DNA from: Anaerolineae bacterium
GTDB lineage: Bacteria; Chloroflexota; Anaerolineae; Promineifilales; Promineifilaceae
Direction of reading: 5' to 3'
DNA: 64,000 nt
Assembly (NCBI GenBank): GCA_023382655.1
Contig: JAHDWK010000014.1
Location: forward strand, 118,822 to 182,821
Below the pieces are notes generated by a model that did not search any database, was not told the origin of the DNA, and was given only the letters and a program-made list of their open reading frames with translations. This document shows, one piece after another, positions 25,813-35,367 of the stretch. Positions within the stretch are counted from its first letter, which is position 1. The number at the start of each line of letters is the position of its first letter. The translations under genes were made by a program, and so were the position numbers.

Positions 25813-26757
25813 ATGAAAAGAACATTTCTATTCATCCTCTTCCTGGCAGCCGTGGCGCTGCCTGGCCTGAACGTGGCTCAACCCACGCTGGCCAGTAAAT
25901 CTGCTGCATTTCCAGAGATCATCTCTTTGCCTGATGGTTTCCGGCCAGAAGGTATCGTGTCAGGCCGGCCACCCAATGCTTACGTTGGTTCGCTGGCTAA
26001 TGGGGCCATCTATCACTTCAACCTGCTCACCGGTGAAGGCGCAATTTTGGCGCCAGGGCAAGACGGCCGTGTGGCCGTCGGCCTGGGTTATGATAAACGT
26101 ACCGATTACCTCTTTGTCTCTGGCGGTCCCACCGGCACTGCCTCCGTGTATGACGCCACTTCCGGCGCCGAAGTAGCTGTTTATCAGTTGACCACCACTT
26201 CTCCCACTTTTGTCAACGACGTTATTGTCACGCGCCAGGCAGCCTACTTTACCGATTCTTCCCAGCCGGTGTATTACCGGTTGCCATTAGGGCCAGGGGG
26301 TAGTCTGCCAGAGCCGACGGCCGTCGAAACAATCGCGCTCAGCGGCGACTTTGTTTTCGTTCCCGGCGCCTTTAACAGCAACGGCATTGAGGCTACACCC
26401 GGCGGCCGTTGGTTATTGATAGTACATTCAGCCAGGGGTGAGCTGTATCGGGTAGACCCGGCCACAGGCGAGGCCACGCTAGTAGACCTGGGCGGCGGCG
26501 CTTTGCCTAATGGTGATGGGCTATGGCTTGAGGGGCATACGCTGTACGTTGTGCAGAATTTCCTCAATCAAATCGCTGTCGTCCAGCTGAACAGCCAGTA
26601 TGACGCCGGGACCATTACAGACGTTATTACCCATCCCGACTTCCGCATACCCACTACCGTTACCGGTGTGGGACCTTATCTCTTCGCCGTGAACGCTCGC
26701 TTCGATACGCCGCCGACGCCCGATACAGAATATGAGGTCGTTCGCGTCAATAAATAA
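25813..26757 (+). CDS. Secreted SMP-30/propeller-like protein
   Basis: The start at 25813 follows AAAGGAGAAAG and opens with a clear signal peptide (MKRTFLFILFLAAVALPGL, likely cleavage near LAS). The 314-residue protein then has repeating strands typical of a six-bladed propeller of the SMP-30/gluconolactonase type (DGFRPEGIV, VGLGYDKRTDYLFVSGG, NGDGLWLEGHTLYVVQN). It is probably exported and may bind or hydrolyse sugar lactones; catalytic metal ligands were not confirmed. Confidence 0.8.
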   Translation: MKRTFLFILFLAAVALPGLNVAQPTLASKSAAFPEIISLPDGFRPEGIVSGRPPNAYVGSLANGAIYHFNLLTGEGAILAPGQDGRVAVGLGYDKRTDYLFVSGGPTGTASVYDATSGAEVAVYQLTTTSPTFVNDVIVTRQAAYFTDSSQPVYYRLPLGPGGSLPEPTAVETIALSGDFVFVPGAFNSNGIEATPGGRWLLIVHSARGELYRVDPATGEATLVDLGGGALPNGDGLWLEGHTLYVVQNFLNQIAVVQLNSQYDAGTITDVITHPDFRIPTTVTGVGPYLFAVNARFDTPPTPDTEYEVVRVNK

Positions 26758-26794
26758 ATAGAAGGCTTCAGGAATTTCAGGGGGTTGAACAGCA

Positions 26795-26980
26795 TCAGGC
26801 GGCCAGACGCTGGCCGGACAGTCGCCACGGCAAATGCACGCTAATGCCGGAATTGGGGCCGCCGGGAATGCCCAGCTCGGTGTCTTCGCCGGTGTGCTCG
26901 CGCAAATCGGCCAGGAGGGCGGCGGGATCTACAGCCGTTTCCACCAATTCCTCGGAGCGGGCGCAATGGCCGGTTACGCA
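26795..26980 (-). pseudogene. Gene remnant, minus strand
   Basis: A 61-codon frame without a good start runs into TGA at 26795. Its composition is coding-like, with hydrophilic and acidic stretches (EELVETAVDPAALLADLREH, GIPGGPNSGISVHLPWRL). A stop codon (TAA) at 26981-26983 cuts it on the 5' side. It looks like the C-terminal end of a lost gene. The rest of the 26758-27154 gap shows no gene. Confidence 0.35.
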
Positions 26981-27154
26981 TTATGCACCACGTTTCACGG
27001 CAAACCCCAGGAAAATGTTTGGGGCACGGCCGTGAGAGAATTCGTTGGTGGGGCAGTACGGCCGTATAATTCCCACATTCACGTTAAGCAAAACAGGTGT
27101 GGTGCGGCGAGGCCGGCATTGAGCTTGCCGAAATGACGCCGGCCACAGTCACTT

Positions 27155-27880
27155 ATGATCAACCAGTACCAGATTGCTCTACCCGTGTTTTCCGGCCCGC
27201 TCGATTTACTGCTGCATTTGATTGATCGGCAGGAGTTGGACATCACGGCCGTGTCCCTGGCCCAGGTCACCGAACAATATCTGGCCCAAATTGAACAGAT
27301 GAAAGAGAACCGCATGGAGCAATTGATTGATTTCCTGGTGGTGGCGGCGCGGTTGGTGCTGATCAAAAGTCGGGCGTTGTTGCCGCAATCCCCGGTCATC
27401 ATCGAAGGCGAAGAGGAAGAAGACCCGGCGGAGGCGTTGGTGCGGCAGTTAAAAGCATACAAACAGTTCAAAGGAGCCGCCCACTGGCTGCAAAAGCGCG
27501 AAGAAAAAGGCTGGCGTACTTTTTTGCGCGTGGCGCCGCCGCCGAAGCTAGAAAGCCGGTTGGATTTAAGTGGGGTGACGGTAGCCAGTTTGCTCACGGC
27601 CGTGCGTGACGTGCTGTCCCGCGTGGAGAACCGCGAAGAGAGTGTGGCCCTGGTACAGCCCCGCCGCATCACCATTGAAGGGCAAATCACCCAGCTGCGC
27701 TATCGCGCCCGGCAGGGACAGGCATTTCAATTTCGGGAGCTATTATCAGAAGAAAGTAATCGGGTGGAAATCGCGGTTACGCTGTTGGCGGTGCTGGAAC
27801 TCATCAAGCGGCAAGAAATTGAAGTTAACCAGCCGGCGCTGTTTGGGCCAATTGCGATTCGGGGCAAAGCGGCAGCGTAA
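27155..27880 (+). CDS. scpA: Segregation and condensation protein A
   Basis: The 241-residue protein begins MINQYQIALPVFSGPLDLLLHLI, the conserved ScpA start (FSGPLDLLL). It ends with a winged-helix-like part (about 190-235). ScpA is the kleisin of the bacterial SMC condensin. No scpB gene is next to it, which is unusual. Its last 56 bp overlap the end of the histidine kinase gene on the other strand. Confidence 0.94.
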   Translation: MINQYQIALPVFSGPLDLLLHLIDRQELDITAVSLAQVTEQYLAQIEQMKENRMEQLIDFLVVAARLVLIKSRALLPQSPVIIEGEEEEDPAEALVRQLKAYKQFKGAAHWLQKREEKGWRTFLRVAPPPKLESRLDLSGVTVASLLTAVRDVLSRVENREESVALVQPRRITIEGQITQLRYRARQGQAFQFRELLSEESNRVEIAVTLLAVLELIKRQEIEVNQPALFGPIAIRGKAAA

Positions 27881-29927
27881 ATTGAATGGCGGTTCCGGCC
27901 ACAGAGCTATTTGCCAGCCAGATACGGCCGTGATGCGCCTCCACCACCATTCGGCAAAAATACAACCCCAATCCACTGCCCCGTTCTCGCTGCATCCCTC
28001 TGGAAAACTTCTCAAATAGATGCGCCTGCATTTCCACCGGCACACCCGACCCCGAATCGGACACTGTGATCAATGCTGACAGGGGTTGCTCCCTATCTTG
28101 TTGCCCGGTTACACAAACATGGCCGCCATTGGGCGTGAATTTCAAAGCATTATGGAGCAAATTCTGTAACACCCGTTCGATCAGGGTGCGGTCTACCGTC
28201 AATGGTGGTAAGGAGTCAGGAAAATGATAGGCTATTTCGATTTCCTTCTCGCGGGCCAGGGGTAGTTGTCTGTCTACCACACCGGCTACCAACTCCGGCA
28301 GCGTTACTGGCTGATAACTGAGCTGCAAACGCCCACTTTCGAGCCTGCTTAGTTCCAGAATAGATTCGACCAATTCCAGCAATTTTTGGGTGCTGCTGCT
28401 GGCCCGTTCAATGGTTTGCAATCGGCGTTCTGGATTGATATGCCCCATCTGCTCCATCATTTGCAGTGATTCCAATGAGATGGAGATGGCGGTTAGTGGC
28501 CCCCGTAGATCGTGTACCATCGTATGGGTCAGGTCGTCACGCATCTTTTCCAGGGCATGTTCCCGCGTGATGTCGCGCAGCATAATCAGGCGACCTAATG
28601 GCTGCCCGTCTAACAAGACCGGTAGATTACGCCAGTGGATGGTGTGTGGTGGCATCTCAAACTCACCTTCACCCGCGGTTCCATCACCGGCAGCCAGTCG
28701 CTTCGTTTCGGTCTCAATCACATACGCGGCCTGGGGCCACTCTTGTTGCAGCCAGGCGATGCCCTCTTGTACCGAACGGCCTATCCATTCTTCTGGTGTG
28801 CCCTCTAATTGGAGGAAGGTGAAACCGGGGGGATTGATGAGCAAGATACGGCCGTCTATGCCCACCAGGATAATACCATCAGTTGCTGCCCCAATAAGCG
28901 CCTGGAAACGGCCGTGTTCCTGCCGAATAGCCTGAAACAACCGGGCGTTTTCCAAAGCAATGGCTGCATGTTGGGCAATACCCCGGCACAGGGCTACCTC
29001 ATTGTCTGTGAACTGGCGGCGGTGACGGCTGTCCCACAGTTCCGCATACGCGATGGTATCACCGCCAATAATCAGCGGAATCATCATCACCGTTTGCGCC
29101 CCAAACTGCGCCATATGCGCCCGCATCGTGGCCGACAGGTGGGCATCGTCCAGATAAAACACGGCCAGTTCACCCTGCTCTAAAAAGGTCATGTCATGCG
29201 AGAGTTGCTCGGGCAGAAAGTAGGTCGTGCCCAGGTCAGACACACGCTCCAGAGAGCTGGCCGACTGGCTGATATATTCGGCTAATACGGCGGAGCTTGT
29301 GCTATTTCTTTCATAAGTGCAAATATAGGTGCTGGTGGCATCAATGGCGCGACACATCTGTTCCGCAATGCGGTTCAGCAATACCGGTAGTTCTAAGGAG
29401 GTGGTGATGGTGGCGGTGGCTTCTTGCAGCGCCGTTTGCGCAGCCAACCGTTGCTGGGACTGTTCATACAGTTCGGCATGATCCAGCGCCAGGGCAATCA
29501 CCTCGGCCATAGACTCGGCCAACAGCATATCGCCGGGTGTGAAAGGTTCATCATTTTCTACGCTGAAAACACCAAGTCGTTGCCGACTACGCATCATGGG
29601 AATGGAAAGAGCGCTGTAGAGCTTTTGGTATGTTGGGCCTTCGTCTGAATCACCGATGAGGTCGTTGACCATTTGGGTATCGCCGGTGCGGTAGGCACGG
29701 CCGTGAATGCCCACATCGGTCAGTAACGACCCCATGGCGGCGCGCACCACCATCAACCCATTGGCGTTTGGCGACAGAATGGCGACTGTCGGCCAGCCGG
29801 TCAGCTCTGACACCTTTTCCACCGCCAGGTAAGCCACACTCTGCGGCTCCAGTGACTCGCTAATGGCGCGCAGCAGCCGGTAGGTAATGATCTGGTGGTT
29901 AATGGGAGGCGATATCAATCGATCCAT
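27825..29927 (-). CDS. Double-GAF, PAS sensor histidine kinase
   Basis: About 700 residues from MDRLISPPIN; in-frame GTG 29990 and ATG 29978 would add up to 21 residues. Domains in order: GAF (about 20-155), GAF (about 165-320), PAS (about 335-445), HisKA with MVHDLRGPLTAISISLESL (about 460-525) and HATPase (NLLHNALKFTPNGG, DSGSGVP, GSGLGLYFCRMVVEAHHGRI). No membrane segment is evident. The signal is unknown and no response regulator is near. The 3' end overlaps scpA by 56 bp in convergent orientation. Confidence 0.92.
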   Translation of the reverse strand: MDRLISPPINHQIITYRLLRAISESLEPQSVAYLAVEKVSELTGWPTVAILSPNANGLMVVRAAMGSLLTDVGIHGRAYRTGDTQMVNDLIGDSDEGPTYQKLYSALSIPMMRSRQRLGVFSVENDEPFTPGDMLLAESMAEVIALALDHAELYEQSQQRLAAQTALQEATATITTSLELPVLLNRIAEQMCRAIDATSTYICTYERNSTSSAVLAEYISQSASSLERVSDLGTTYFLPEQLSHDMTFLEQGELAVFYLDDAHLSATMRAHMAQFGAQTVMMIPLIIGGDTIAYAELWDSRHRRQFTDNEVALCRGIAQHAAIALENARLFQAIRQEHGRFQALIGAATDGIILVGIDGRILLINPPGFTFLQLEGTPEEWIGRSVQEGIAWLQQEWPQAAYVIETETKRLAAGDGTAGEGEFEMPPHTIHWRNLPVLLDGQPLGRLIMLRDITREHALEKMRDDLTHTMVHDLRGPLTAISISLESLQMMEQMGHINPERRLQTIERASSSTQKLLELVESILELSRLESGRLQLSYQPVTLPELVAGVVDRQLPLAREKEIEIAYHFPDSLPPLTVDRTLIERVLQNLLHNALKFTPNGGHVCVTGQQDREQPLSALITVSDSGSGVPVEMQAHLFEKFSRGMQRERGSGLGLYFCRMVVEAHHGRIWLANSSVAGTAIQFTLPLCPESQLAQTAPAG

Positions 29928-30093
29928 AACAAATGGCTCGGTTTTGGCAGCCCCCATAATGAGATGTGGTCTACCCATAGTAGCCCACACGTTAACACAA
30001 GTTTAGAAGATGGCGAAAGGAGAAGAGGGGTAAAGGAGTGGGTAAATGGTATGGGGTGTGCCCTCATTGGTACTAAGAGGCCAGGCGGTCAGG

Positions 30094-30172
30094 GGTAATC
30101 GGTAATCGGTATTCGGTATTCGGTAATCCGTAATCGGTTCACGGATTACGGTTCACGGATTACGGTTTACGG
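30094..30172. repeat. Mirrored octamer-repeat hairpin (GGTAATC / GATTACG words)
   Basis: Several tandem GGTAATC or GGTATTC words (30094-30137) face mirrored GGATTACGG words (30141-30172). The right end overlaps the stop codon of the zinc-ribbon membrane protein gene. The same words recur at 36055-36126 and 54443-54506. Confidence 0.8.
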
Positions 30173-30561
30173 GCCATGTCACGGCCGTAACGATACAGCG
30201 CCCACCCAACCAGCACAGCAATAGACAGTGGAATGAAAAAACGCACGGCCGTGACGCCGCCTACCAACACCAATAGCAACAATACGCCGATTACCCCAAC
30301 CACGATGAGCGCGGGTGGCACGGGAAACGGCTCTTGCCTGTTCATTTCTCGTTCTCGCTGCGCCTGACGGCAGGCATCGGTATTGCCCACTCGCTGCACC
30401 ACCCCCTTTAACGTCCATTGGCAGCCACACTCTTCACATTGCAGACAGGTTTGTGTGGGTCGCCCGGTTTCCTGATCCGTGCGCCGCCAGACCCGCCCCC
30501 CACAATGGTCACAGTCGTAACCAGAATCTTTCCAGGAGGTTTGTACGTCAATGTGGGTCAT
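30160..30561 (-). CDS. Zinc-ribbon membrane protein
   Basis: Start ATG at 30561 (MTHIDVQTSW) after GGGAG; the ORF upstream of it runs into the neighbour. The 133-residue protein has two C-x2-C pairs (YDCDHCGG and LQCEECGC, about 15-50) and two membrane segments near the C-terminus (VVGVIGVLLLLVLVGGV and FFIPLSIAVLVGWAL). It is 10 bp after the preceding gene, so the pair forms one transcript. Function unknown. Confidence 0.7.
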   Translation of the reverse strand: MTHIDVQTSWKDSGYDCDHCGGRVWRRTDQETGRPTQTCLQCEECGCQWTLKGVVQRVGNTDACRQAQREREMNRQEPFPVPPALIVVGVIGVLLLLVLVGGVTAVRFFIPLSIAVLVGWALYRYGRDMARKP

Positions 30562-30571
30562 ACTGCTCCCA

Positions 30572-31042
30572 TCACTCCACCTCATCCACATGAATCCGCT
30601 CGCAGCTATCCAACAGCAGATTATAGATGCTGGAATGGCTGACGTAGACAAAACCACCACACGTTTTACAACTGGCCTGATATTCCAGGTCAGAGCCGCT
30701 AACCTTTTCCCACTCGGTGAGAAGATGTCCATGAATGCTGGCGGCGGCTTCCGCCTGGCGCATATGCAGTTCCAGATTTTCCTGCATTTCCGCCTGCGCC
30801 GCAGCGTAATACCCTTCGGAGGCTTCGATAATGGCGCGGACGGCGGTGGCCTGCACCAGACGGTCCGGCACCGTGTCCGGCAAATCTTCTACTTTATGCA
30901 GCAGGTGGTTGAGCGCCACGGCAATTTCAATGCGGGTGGCTTTGTCATAACGGGCGATGAGGGAGCCATCTTCTAGTAGGCCAATCAGATAGTTCACGGC
31001 CGTTTTCAACTGCGCCAATTCAATTTCTGCCGGTTTACTCAT
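30572..31042 (-). CDS. Uncharacterised helical protein with C-terminal zinc-binding motif
   Basis: The 156-residue protein is mostly helical (about 1-110) and ends with ASCKTCGGFVYVS and LLDSCERI, a likely C-x2-C plus Cys metal site. No family was recognised. It precedes the zinc-ribbon membrane protein and lies downstream of polA. Confidence 0.65.
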   Translation of the reverse strand: MSKPAEIELAQLKTAVNYLIGLLEDGSLIARYDKATRIEIAVALNHLLHKVEDLPDTVPDRLVQATAVRAIIEASEGYYAAAQAEMQENLELHMRQAEAAASIHGHLLTEWEKVSGSDLEYQASCKTCGGFVYVSHSSIYNLLLDSCERIHVDEVE

Positions 31043-31118
31043 GGGTTGTCTCCAATCTCCAATTTCAATATGCCTTTCAAGAGTATATAACCACAGCCAA
31101 ATCTATGACAAGCGCCGC

Positions 31119-33959
31119 TCAATCTTTCAACTCCAGCCAGTTGGCGCCCGTGCTGGTACCCACCTTAAGGGGCACATCCAGTTGGACGGCGTTCATCATT
31201 GTCTCCACCAGCAACGGCCGTACCTCCTCCACCTCCTCCTCCGGCAGTTCCAACAGCAGTTCATCGTGTACTTGCAGCAGTAGTTGGGCGCGGGTCGGCC
31301 GTAGCCGCTCAAACAACTCAATCATTGCCACCTTCACAATGTCCGCGGCCGTGCCCTGAATGGGATGGTTCACCGCTTCCCGCTCCGCCCGCAGCCACGC
31401 TTGCCGGTTCTGTCCCGTCATCGTCCCCTTGAACACCGGGAAATAGCGCCGCCGCCCCATCAATGTTTCCACATACCCCCGCTGTTTAGCCTGCTCCTTC
31501 GTCTCGTCCAGATAGCGCTGGATGCCGGGGAATTGGGCAAAATACGCCTTGATGTAATTCTCCGCCTCCGCCAGCGTCAGTTCCGAATCCCGCGCCAGCC
31601 GGAACGCGCCCATACCATAAATCAGGCCAAAGTTCACCGCCTTGGCAAATCGCCGCTGGTTATAGGTCACAGCTTCCACGGGGATGTTGTACACGGCCGC
31701 CGCTGTGGTGCGATGAATGTCCTGGTCTTGGCGGAACGCTTCCAGCAGCGCCTCATCCTGGCTCACGTGCGCCAGGATGCGCAGTTCCACCTGGGAATAG
31801 TCGGCCGCCAAAAAGACGTGCCCTGGGCGGGCCACAAACGCCCGCCGGATTCTTTGCCCCTCCTCACTACGGATGGGGATGTTCTGCAAATTGGGATCGC
31901 TGCTGGCAATGCGCCCGGTGATGGCCCCGGTCTGGTGGAAACTGGTGTGGATACGGCCGTCTTTCCCCACCATACCCGGCAGTGCATCCACATACGTGCT
32001 TTTCAGTTTGCCCAACTCCCGGTACTCCAACAAACGCTTGATCATGACCAGTTTTATGTCTTGCTCTGCTCCTTTCGGCTCTTCCTGCTCAGTGGATTTC
32101 TTTTCTACTGCCTTTTTCAGATCTTCCAGCACGTTAGCGGCCGTGCTGTAATAGCCGCTGCTTGTTTTGCTTAGTCCCTCCACCGGAAAACCAAGCTTCT
32201 TAAACAGTACATCACTCAACTGCTGCGTGGAATTGATATTGAACGGCTCGCCGGCAATCTCGTGAATCTCCCGCTCCAGCGCCAGTAGCTTGGCGTCCAA
32301 ATCCTGCGACATCTGTTGCAAGAAGGGCACATCCAGGCCAATGCCCGCCTGTTCCATCGCCGACAAAATGGGGATGAGCGGCAGTTCCAATGCCATAATG
32401 CGATCCTGGTTCTTTTCTGCCACTTCTTTTTGTAGTGGTTCCACCAGCCGCAGCGTCATATCCGCATCGGCCGCGCCATAAGGGGCAGCGTCGGCAATGA
32501 GCACTTCGGCAAACGTGTGCTGTGCCTTCCCCTTGCCGATGAGCGTTTCAATGTGCGTCATTTCCATGCCCAGCCGGTGAAAGGCCAGGTCTTTCAGCCC
32601 CTTGTGTTTGGTCGCCGGGTCGGTGAGCCACTCCGCAATCATCGTGTCAAAAGTGATGGGAGAGACGGCAATCCCGTAGCGATCCAGTACCGTATAATCG
32701 TATTTGGCATTGTGCGCCACCTTGCCAATGGCCGGGTTGGTGAGCGCCGGTTTGAGGGCGTCCAGCACCCGTTGTAACGGCAGTTGCCCCTCTGCCAGTT
32801 TGGGGGCGCTGGCAAACAACGACATCTGCCCGCTGTCGCTCTGCTTCGCCTGCGCCAGATGCCCCACCGGAATGTAATACGCTGTGGGTGGTGCGACTGC
32901 CAGGCAAATGCCCACCAACTCTGCGCTCGTTTCGTCCACGCCGGTTGTTTCCACATCAAAGGCAATCAGGCCGGCGCCGTTTAGCTGTGCCACCAGTTCA
33001 TCCAACTGAGCCTGGGTTTGCACAATAAGTGTTTCTGTGGGTGGTGCAGCGTCTGTTGGCGCGGCAATATCTTCGGCTGCTTCCACCCGTTGCCGCAGCC
33101 AACTGGTTAACGACCGAAATTCTAATTCACGGAATATCTCCAGTACGGCGTTGGCATCAAAGTCATGGGCTACACAGGCGGCCAACTCCAGTTTAATGGG
33201 CGCGTCGGTGATAATCTGCGCCAGCTTTTGGCTCAGGTAAGCACTGTCTTTACCTTCCAGCAGTTTCTTTTGATTGGCTCCCTTGATGCTGTCAATATGG
33301 GCATAAATGCCATCCAGGGTGTCGTACTCTTGCAGCAGTTTAGCGGCTGTTTTGGGGCCGATACCGGCCACGCCGGGAATGTTATCGCTCGTATCCCCCA
33401 CTAATGCTTTGTAGTCTACTACCTGGTCTGGTCGCACAGCCCAATACTCTATCACAGCCTGGGTATCAAACAGTTCGGGCCGTGCATCACCTTTGCGCGG
33501 TGGCAGCTCGACCACCGTATTTTCATCTACCAACTGGAACAAATCCCGGTCGCCGGTGATGATGTGGACGGGCACGCCCAACGGCCGTGCCTGCCGGGCA
33601 ATAGTCCCCAACACATCATCCGCCTCGTAACCATCCAACTCCAAAATGGGGATATTCAGCGCCCGCACCACTTCTTTGATGCGCTCAATTTGCAGGGCCA
33701 GTTCGTCCGGCATTCGCTCGCGGGTACCTTTGTATGCAGTGAACAGGGCATCACGAAAGGTGGCGCCCACGTCAAAACTAACGGCAAAGTATTGCGGCGG
33801 ATTGTCGCTGAGAATGCGTTCCAGCACGGTGCGGGTGAAGCCGTAGGTGGCGTTGGTGGGTTCGCCGTCTTTGGTGCTGAAGGCTTCCAGGGGCAGGGCG
33901 AAAAACATGCGGTAGGCCAGGGCGTGGCCGTCTATGAGAACGAGTTTGTTTTCAGACAT
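31119..33959 (-). CDS. polA: DNA polymerase I
   Basis: The protein has 946 residues. The 5' nuclease domain is N-terminal (LVLIDGHALAYRMFFA, ELDGYEADDVLGTIA, IITGDRDLFQLV). The 3'-5' exonuclease keeps its acidic motifs (FDVETTGVD, HNAKYDYTVLD, DADMTLRL), so proofreading is probably active. The polymerase domain has motif A (ADYSQVELRILAHVS), motif B (AKAVNFGLIYGMGAF) and motif C (QVHDELLLEL). It fills gaps and removes RNA primers. All three activities appear complete. Confidence 0.97.
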   Translation of the reverse strand: MSENKLVLIDGHALAYRMFFALPLEAFSTKDGEPTNATYGFTRTVLERILSDNPPQYFAVSFDVGATFRDALFTAYKGTRERMPDELALQIERIKEVVRALNIPILELDGYEADDVLGTIARQARPLGVPVHIITGDRDLFQLVDENTVVELPPRKGDARPELFDTQAVIEYWAVRPDQVVDYKALVGDTSDNIPGVAGIGPKTAAKLLQEYDTLDGIYAHIDSIKGANQKKLLEGKDSAYLSQKLAQIITDAPIKLELAACVAHDFDANAVLEIFRELEFRSLTSWLRQRVEAAEDIAAPTDAAPPTETLIVQTQAQLDELVAQLNGAGLIAFDVETTGVDETSAELVGICLAVAPPTAYYIPVGHLAQAKQSDSGQMSLFASAPKLAEGQLPLQRVLDALKPALTNPAIGKVAHNAKYDYTVLDRYGIAVSPITFDTMIAEWLTDPATKHKGLKDLAFHRLGMEMTHIETLIGKGKAQHTFAEVLIADAAPYGAADADMTLRLVEPLQKEVAEKNQDRIMALELPLIPILSAMEQAGIGLDVPFLQQMSQDLDAKLLALEREIHEIAGEPFNINSTQQLSDVLFKKLGFPVEGLSKTSSGYYSTAANVLEDLKKAVEKKSTEQEEPKGAEQDIKLVMIKRLLEYRELGKLKSTYVDALPGMVGKDGRIHTSFHQTGAITGRIASSDPNLQNIPIRSEEGQRIRRAFVARPGHVFLAADYSQVELRILAHVSQDEALLEAFRQDQDIHRTTAAAVYNIPVEAVTYNQRRFAKAVNFGLIYGMGAFRLARDSELTLAEAENYIKAYFAQFPGIQRYLDETKEQAKQRGYVETLMGRRRYFPVFKGTMTGQNRQAWLRAEREAVNHPIQGTAADIVKVAMIELFERLRPTRAQLLLQVHDELLLELPEEEVEEVRPLLVETMMNAVQLDVPLKVGTSTGANWLELKD

Positions 33960-33969
33960 AGGTGTTAAT

Positions 33970-34040
33970 CCGCGAAGGACACGAGGAGGCGCGAAGATTT
34001 TATTGTGCTAATTCGTGTCATTCGTCTAATTCGTGACCTT
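33970..34040. repeat. Short direct-repeat leader upstream of polA
   Basis: Two CTAATTCGTG words and related CATTCGT words lie at about 34006-34038. On the minus strand they continue into a CTTCGCG/CTCGTG/CCTTCGCGG series next to the polA start. A similar series of CTTCGTG/CTTCGCG words fills the gap at 51097-51135. The remainder of 33960-34220 shows no gene. Confidence 0.45.
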
Positions 34041-34220
34041 TGTTGTGAATGAGCGGGATTGTACCATAAAACAGATGTTCGGTAGAGGGGGATAACGAAT
34101 GGGAGTAAGGAGCGAATGGGTAGGGACACGGCCGTGCCCCTCCCCCGTGCGACCAGACACATTGCCCTTCGTACTATGGCTCATAGACTCTAGCTGGCAT
34201 TGCCAAAGGACGAAGATGAT

Positions 34221-35174
34221 ATGGAACAATCCCCTGAAGACAATCATAACGAAGTAACCCAAGTTGCTCCCTCACACCTCTGGCGCATCTTACGCTTGCT
34301 GCCACTCGTTGTCATGCTCCTCACCCTGGTCACCCTCCTGATCTTGTTCCTGATGGGGGGAATGGTAAAAATTACCGCCTGGTATCTGCTGCAATTCATC
34401 CCACCGCTTCTGGGATTGATCTCGTTGATCACCATTGTCATCTATGCCATTGTGAAAAGAAGATTCAGCAGACTGTTGATTACCACCCTTGTTGTGGCCT
34501 TTATCTGTTTGTTGCCCGCCATTACCTGGGTCAGGCCGGTCGCTTTTCCGGCATCGCTAGAATCCACCACACCTGCCGTCACTGTGCGCCTGCCCGCTGA
34601 TGAGCCGCTCAAAGTAGCCTGGGGCGGCGATTCAGTGGAAACCAATTATCATGCCGTCGCCCCTGACCAACGTTGGGCTTATGACCTGTTGGTCGAGCCA
34701 TATGTGACCGGCAGCGATCAGTTAGAAGATTATGGCTGTTACGGTGTGCCGGTAGTGGCCCCAATTAGTGGGTTAGTGACAATCGCGCACGATGGTGAAC
34801 CGGACGAAATACCGGGGGTCGTTTCCAATAATTATGTAGCGCCTACGGGGAATCATGTGGTTATCCAGATGGAAACAGATACGTATCTCGTCATCGCTCA
34901 TCTCAAGCAGGGCAGCGTGGCCGCGCAAGCAGGCGACCAGGTGGCGGAAGGGCAGGTGATCGGTGAATGTGGCAATTCCGGGAATACCAGTGAACCACAC
35001 ATTCATATTCACCACCAGCGGCAAGACCCGGCGGTGTTCCCGCTCAACTTTGCCGAAGGGCTTCCGCTTTATTTCCGCGATCACCATGGCCCGCCCATGC
35101 CGGTTGGGGGGATACAGGTTGACGGGGATGAGGTGACTCTCATTGGCGATACCATACAACACAACAGCGAATAG
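34221..35174 (+). CDS. Membrane-anchored M23 family metallopeptidase
   Basis: The start MEQSPEDN at 34221 has AAGGA 10 nt upstream; a TTG at 34200 is a weaker option. Three membrane segments lie in the first 110 residues (LLPLVVMLLTLVTLLILFLM, LLQFIPPLLGLISLITIVI, LLITTLVVAFICLLPAI). The LytM/M23 domain follows (VVAPISGLVTIAHDG, YLVIAHLKQGS, GNSGNTSEPHIHIH) with the HxH zinc ligands. It would cleave peptidoglycan cross-links on the outside of the membrane. Confidence 0.85.
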   Translation: MEQSPEDNHNEVTQVAPSHLWRILRLLPLVVMLLTLVTLLILFLMGGMVKITAWYLLQFIPPLLGLISLITIVIYAIVKRRFSRLLITTLVVAFICLLPAITWVRPVAFPASLESTTPAVTVRLPADEPLKVAWGGDSVETNYHAVAPDQRWAYDLLVEPYVTGSDQLEDYGCYGVPVVAPISGLVTIAHDGEPDEIPGVVSNNYVAPTGNHVVIQMETDTYLVIAHLKQGSVAAQAGDQVAEGQVIGECGNSGNTSEPHIHIHHQRQDPAVFPLNFAEGLPLYFRDHHGPPMPVGGIQVDGDEVTLIGDTIQHNSE

Positions 35175-35367
35175 GCGTAAAACGAATGGGAAATTGGCTG
35201 GAGTACGGTCGTAGCCCGACACAAATACCCAACAGATAAGCGGATGAACATATTCTTCACCTGCCACCCCGCCACTTAAACACCTAAACCCCGGAAAACT
35301 TGACACCCATACCCCCATCTGCCATACTATGCCCAACTGGTCAGACCACTTACCAGAAGGATGTTGG

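Noticed and set aside
26834..27136. 100-codon plus-strand frame before scpA
   Set aside because: The coding signal in this stretch is on the minus strand (remnant at 26795-26980); no ribosome binding site is seen.
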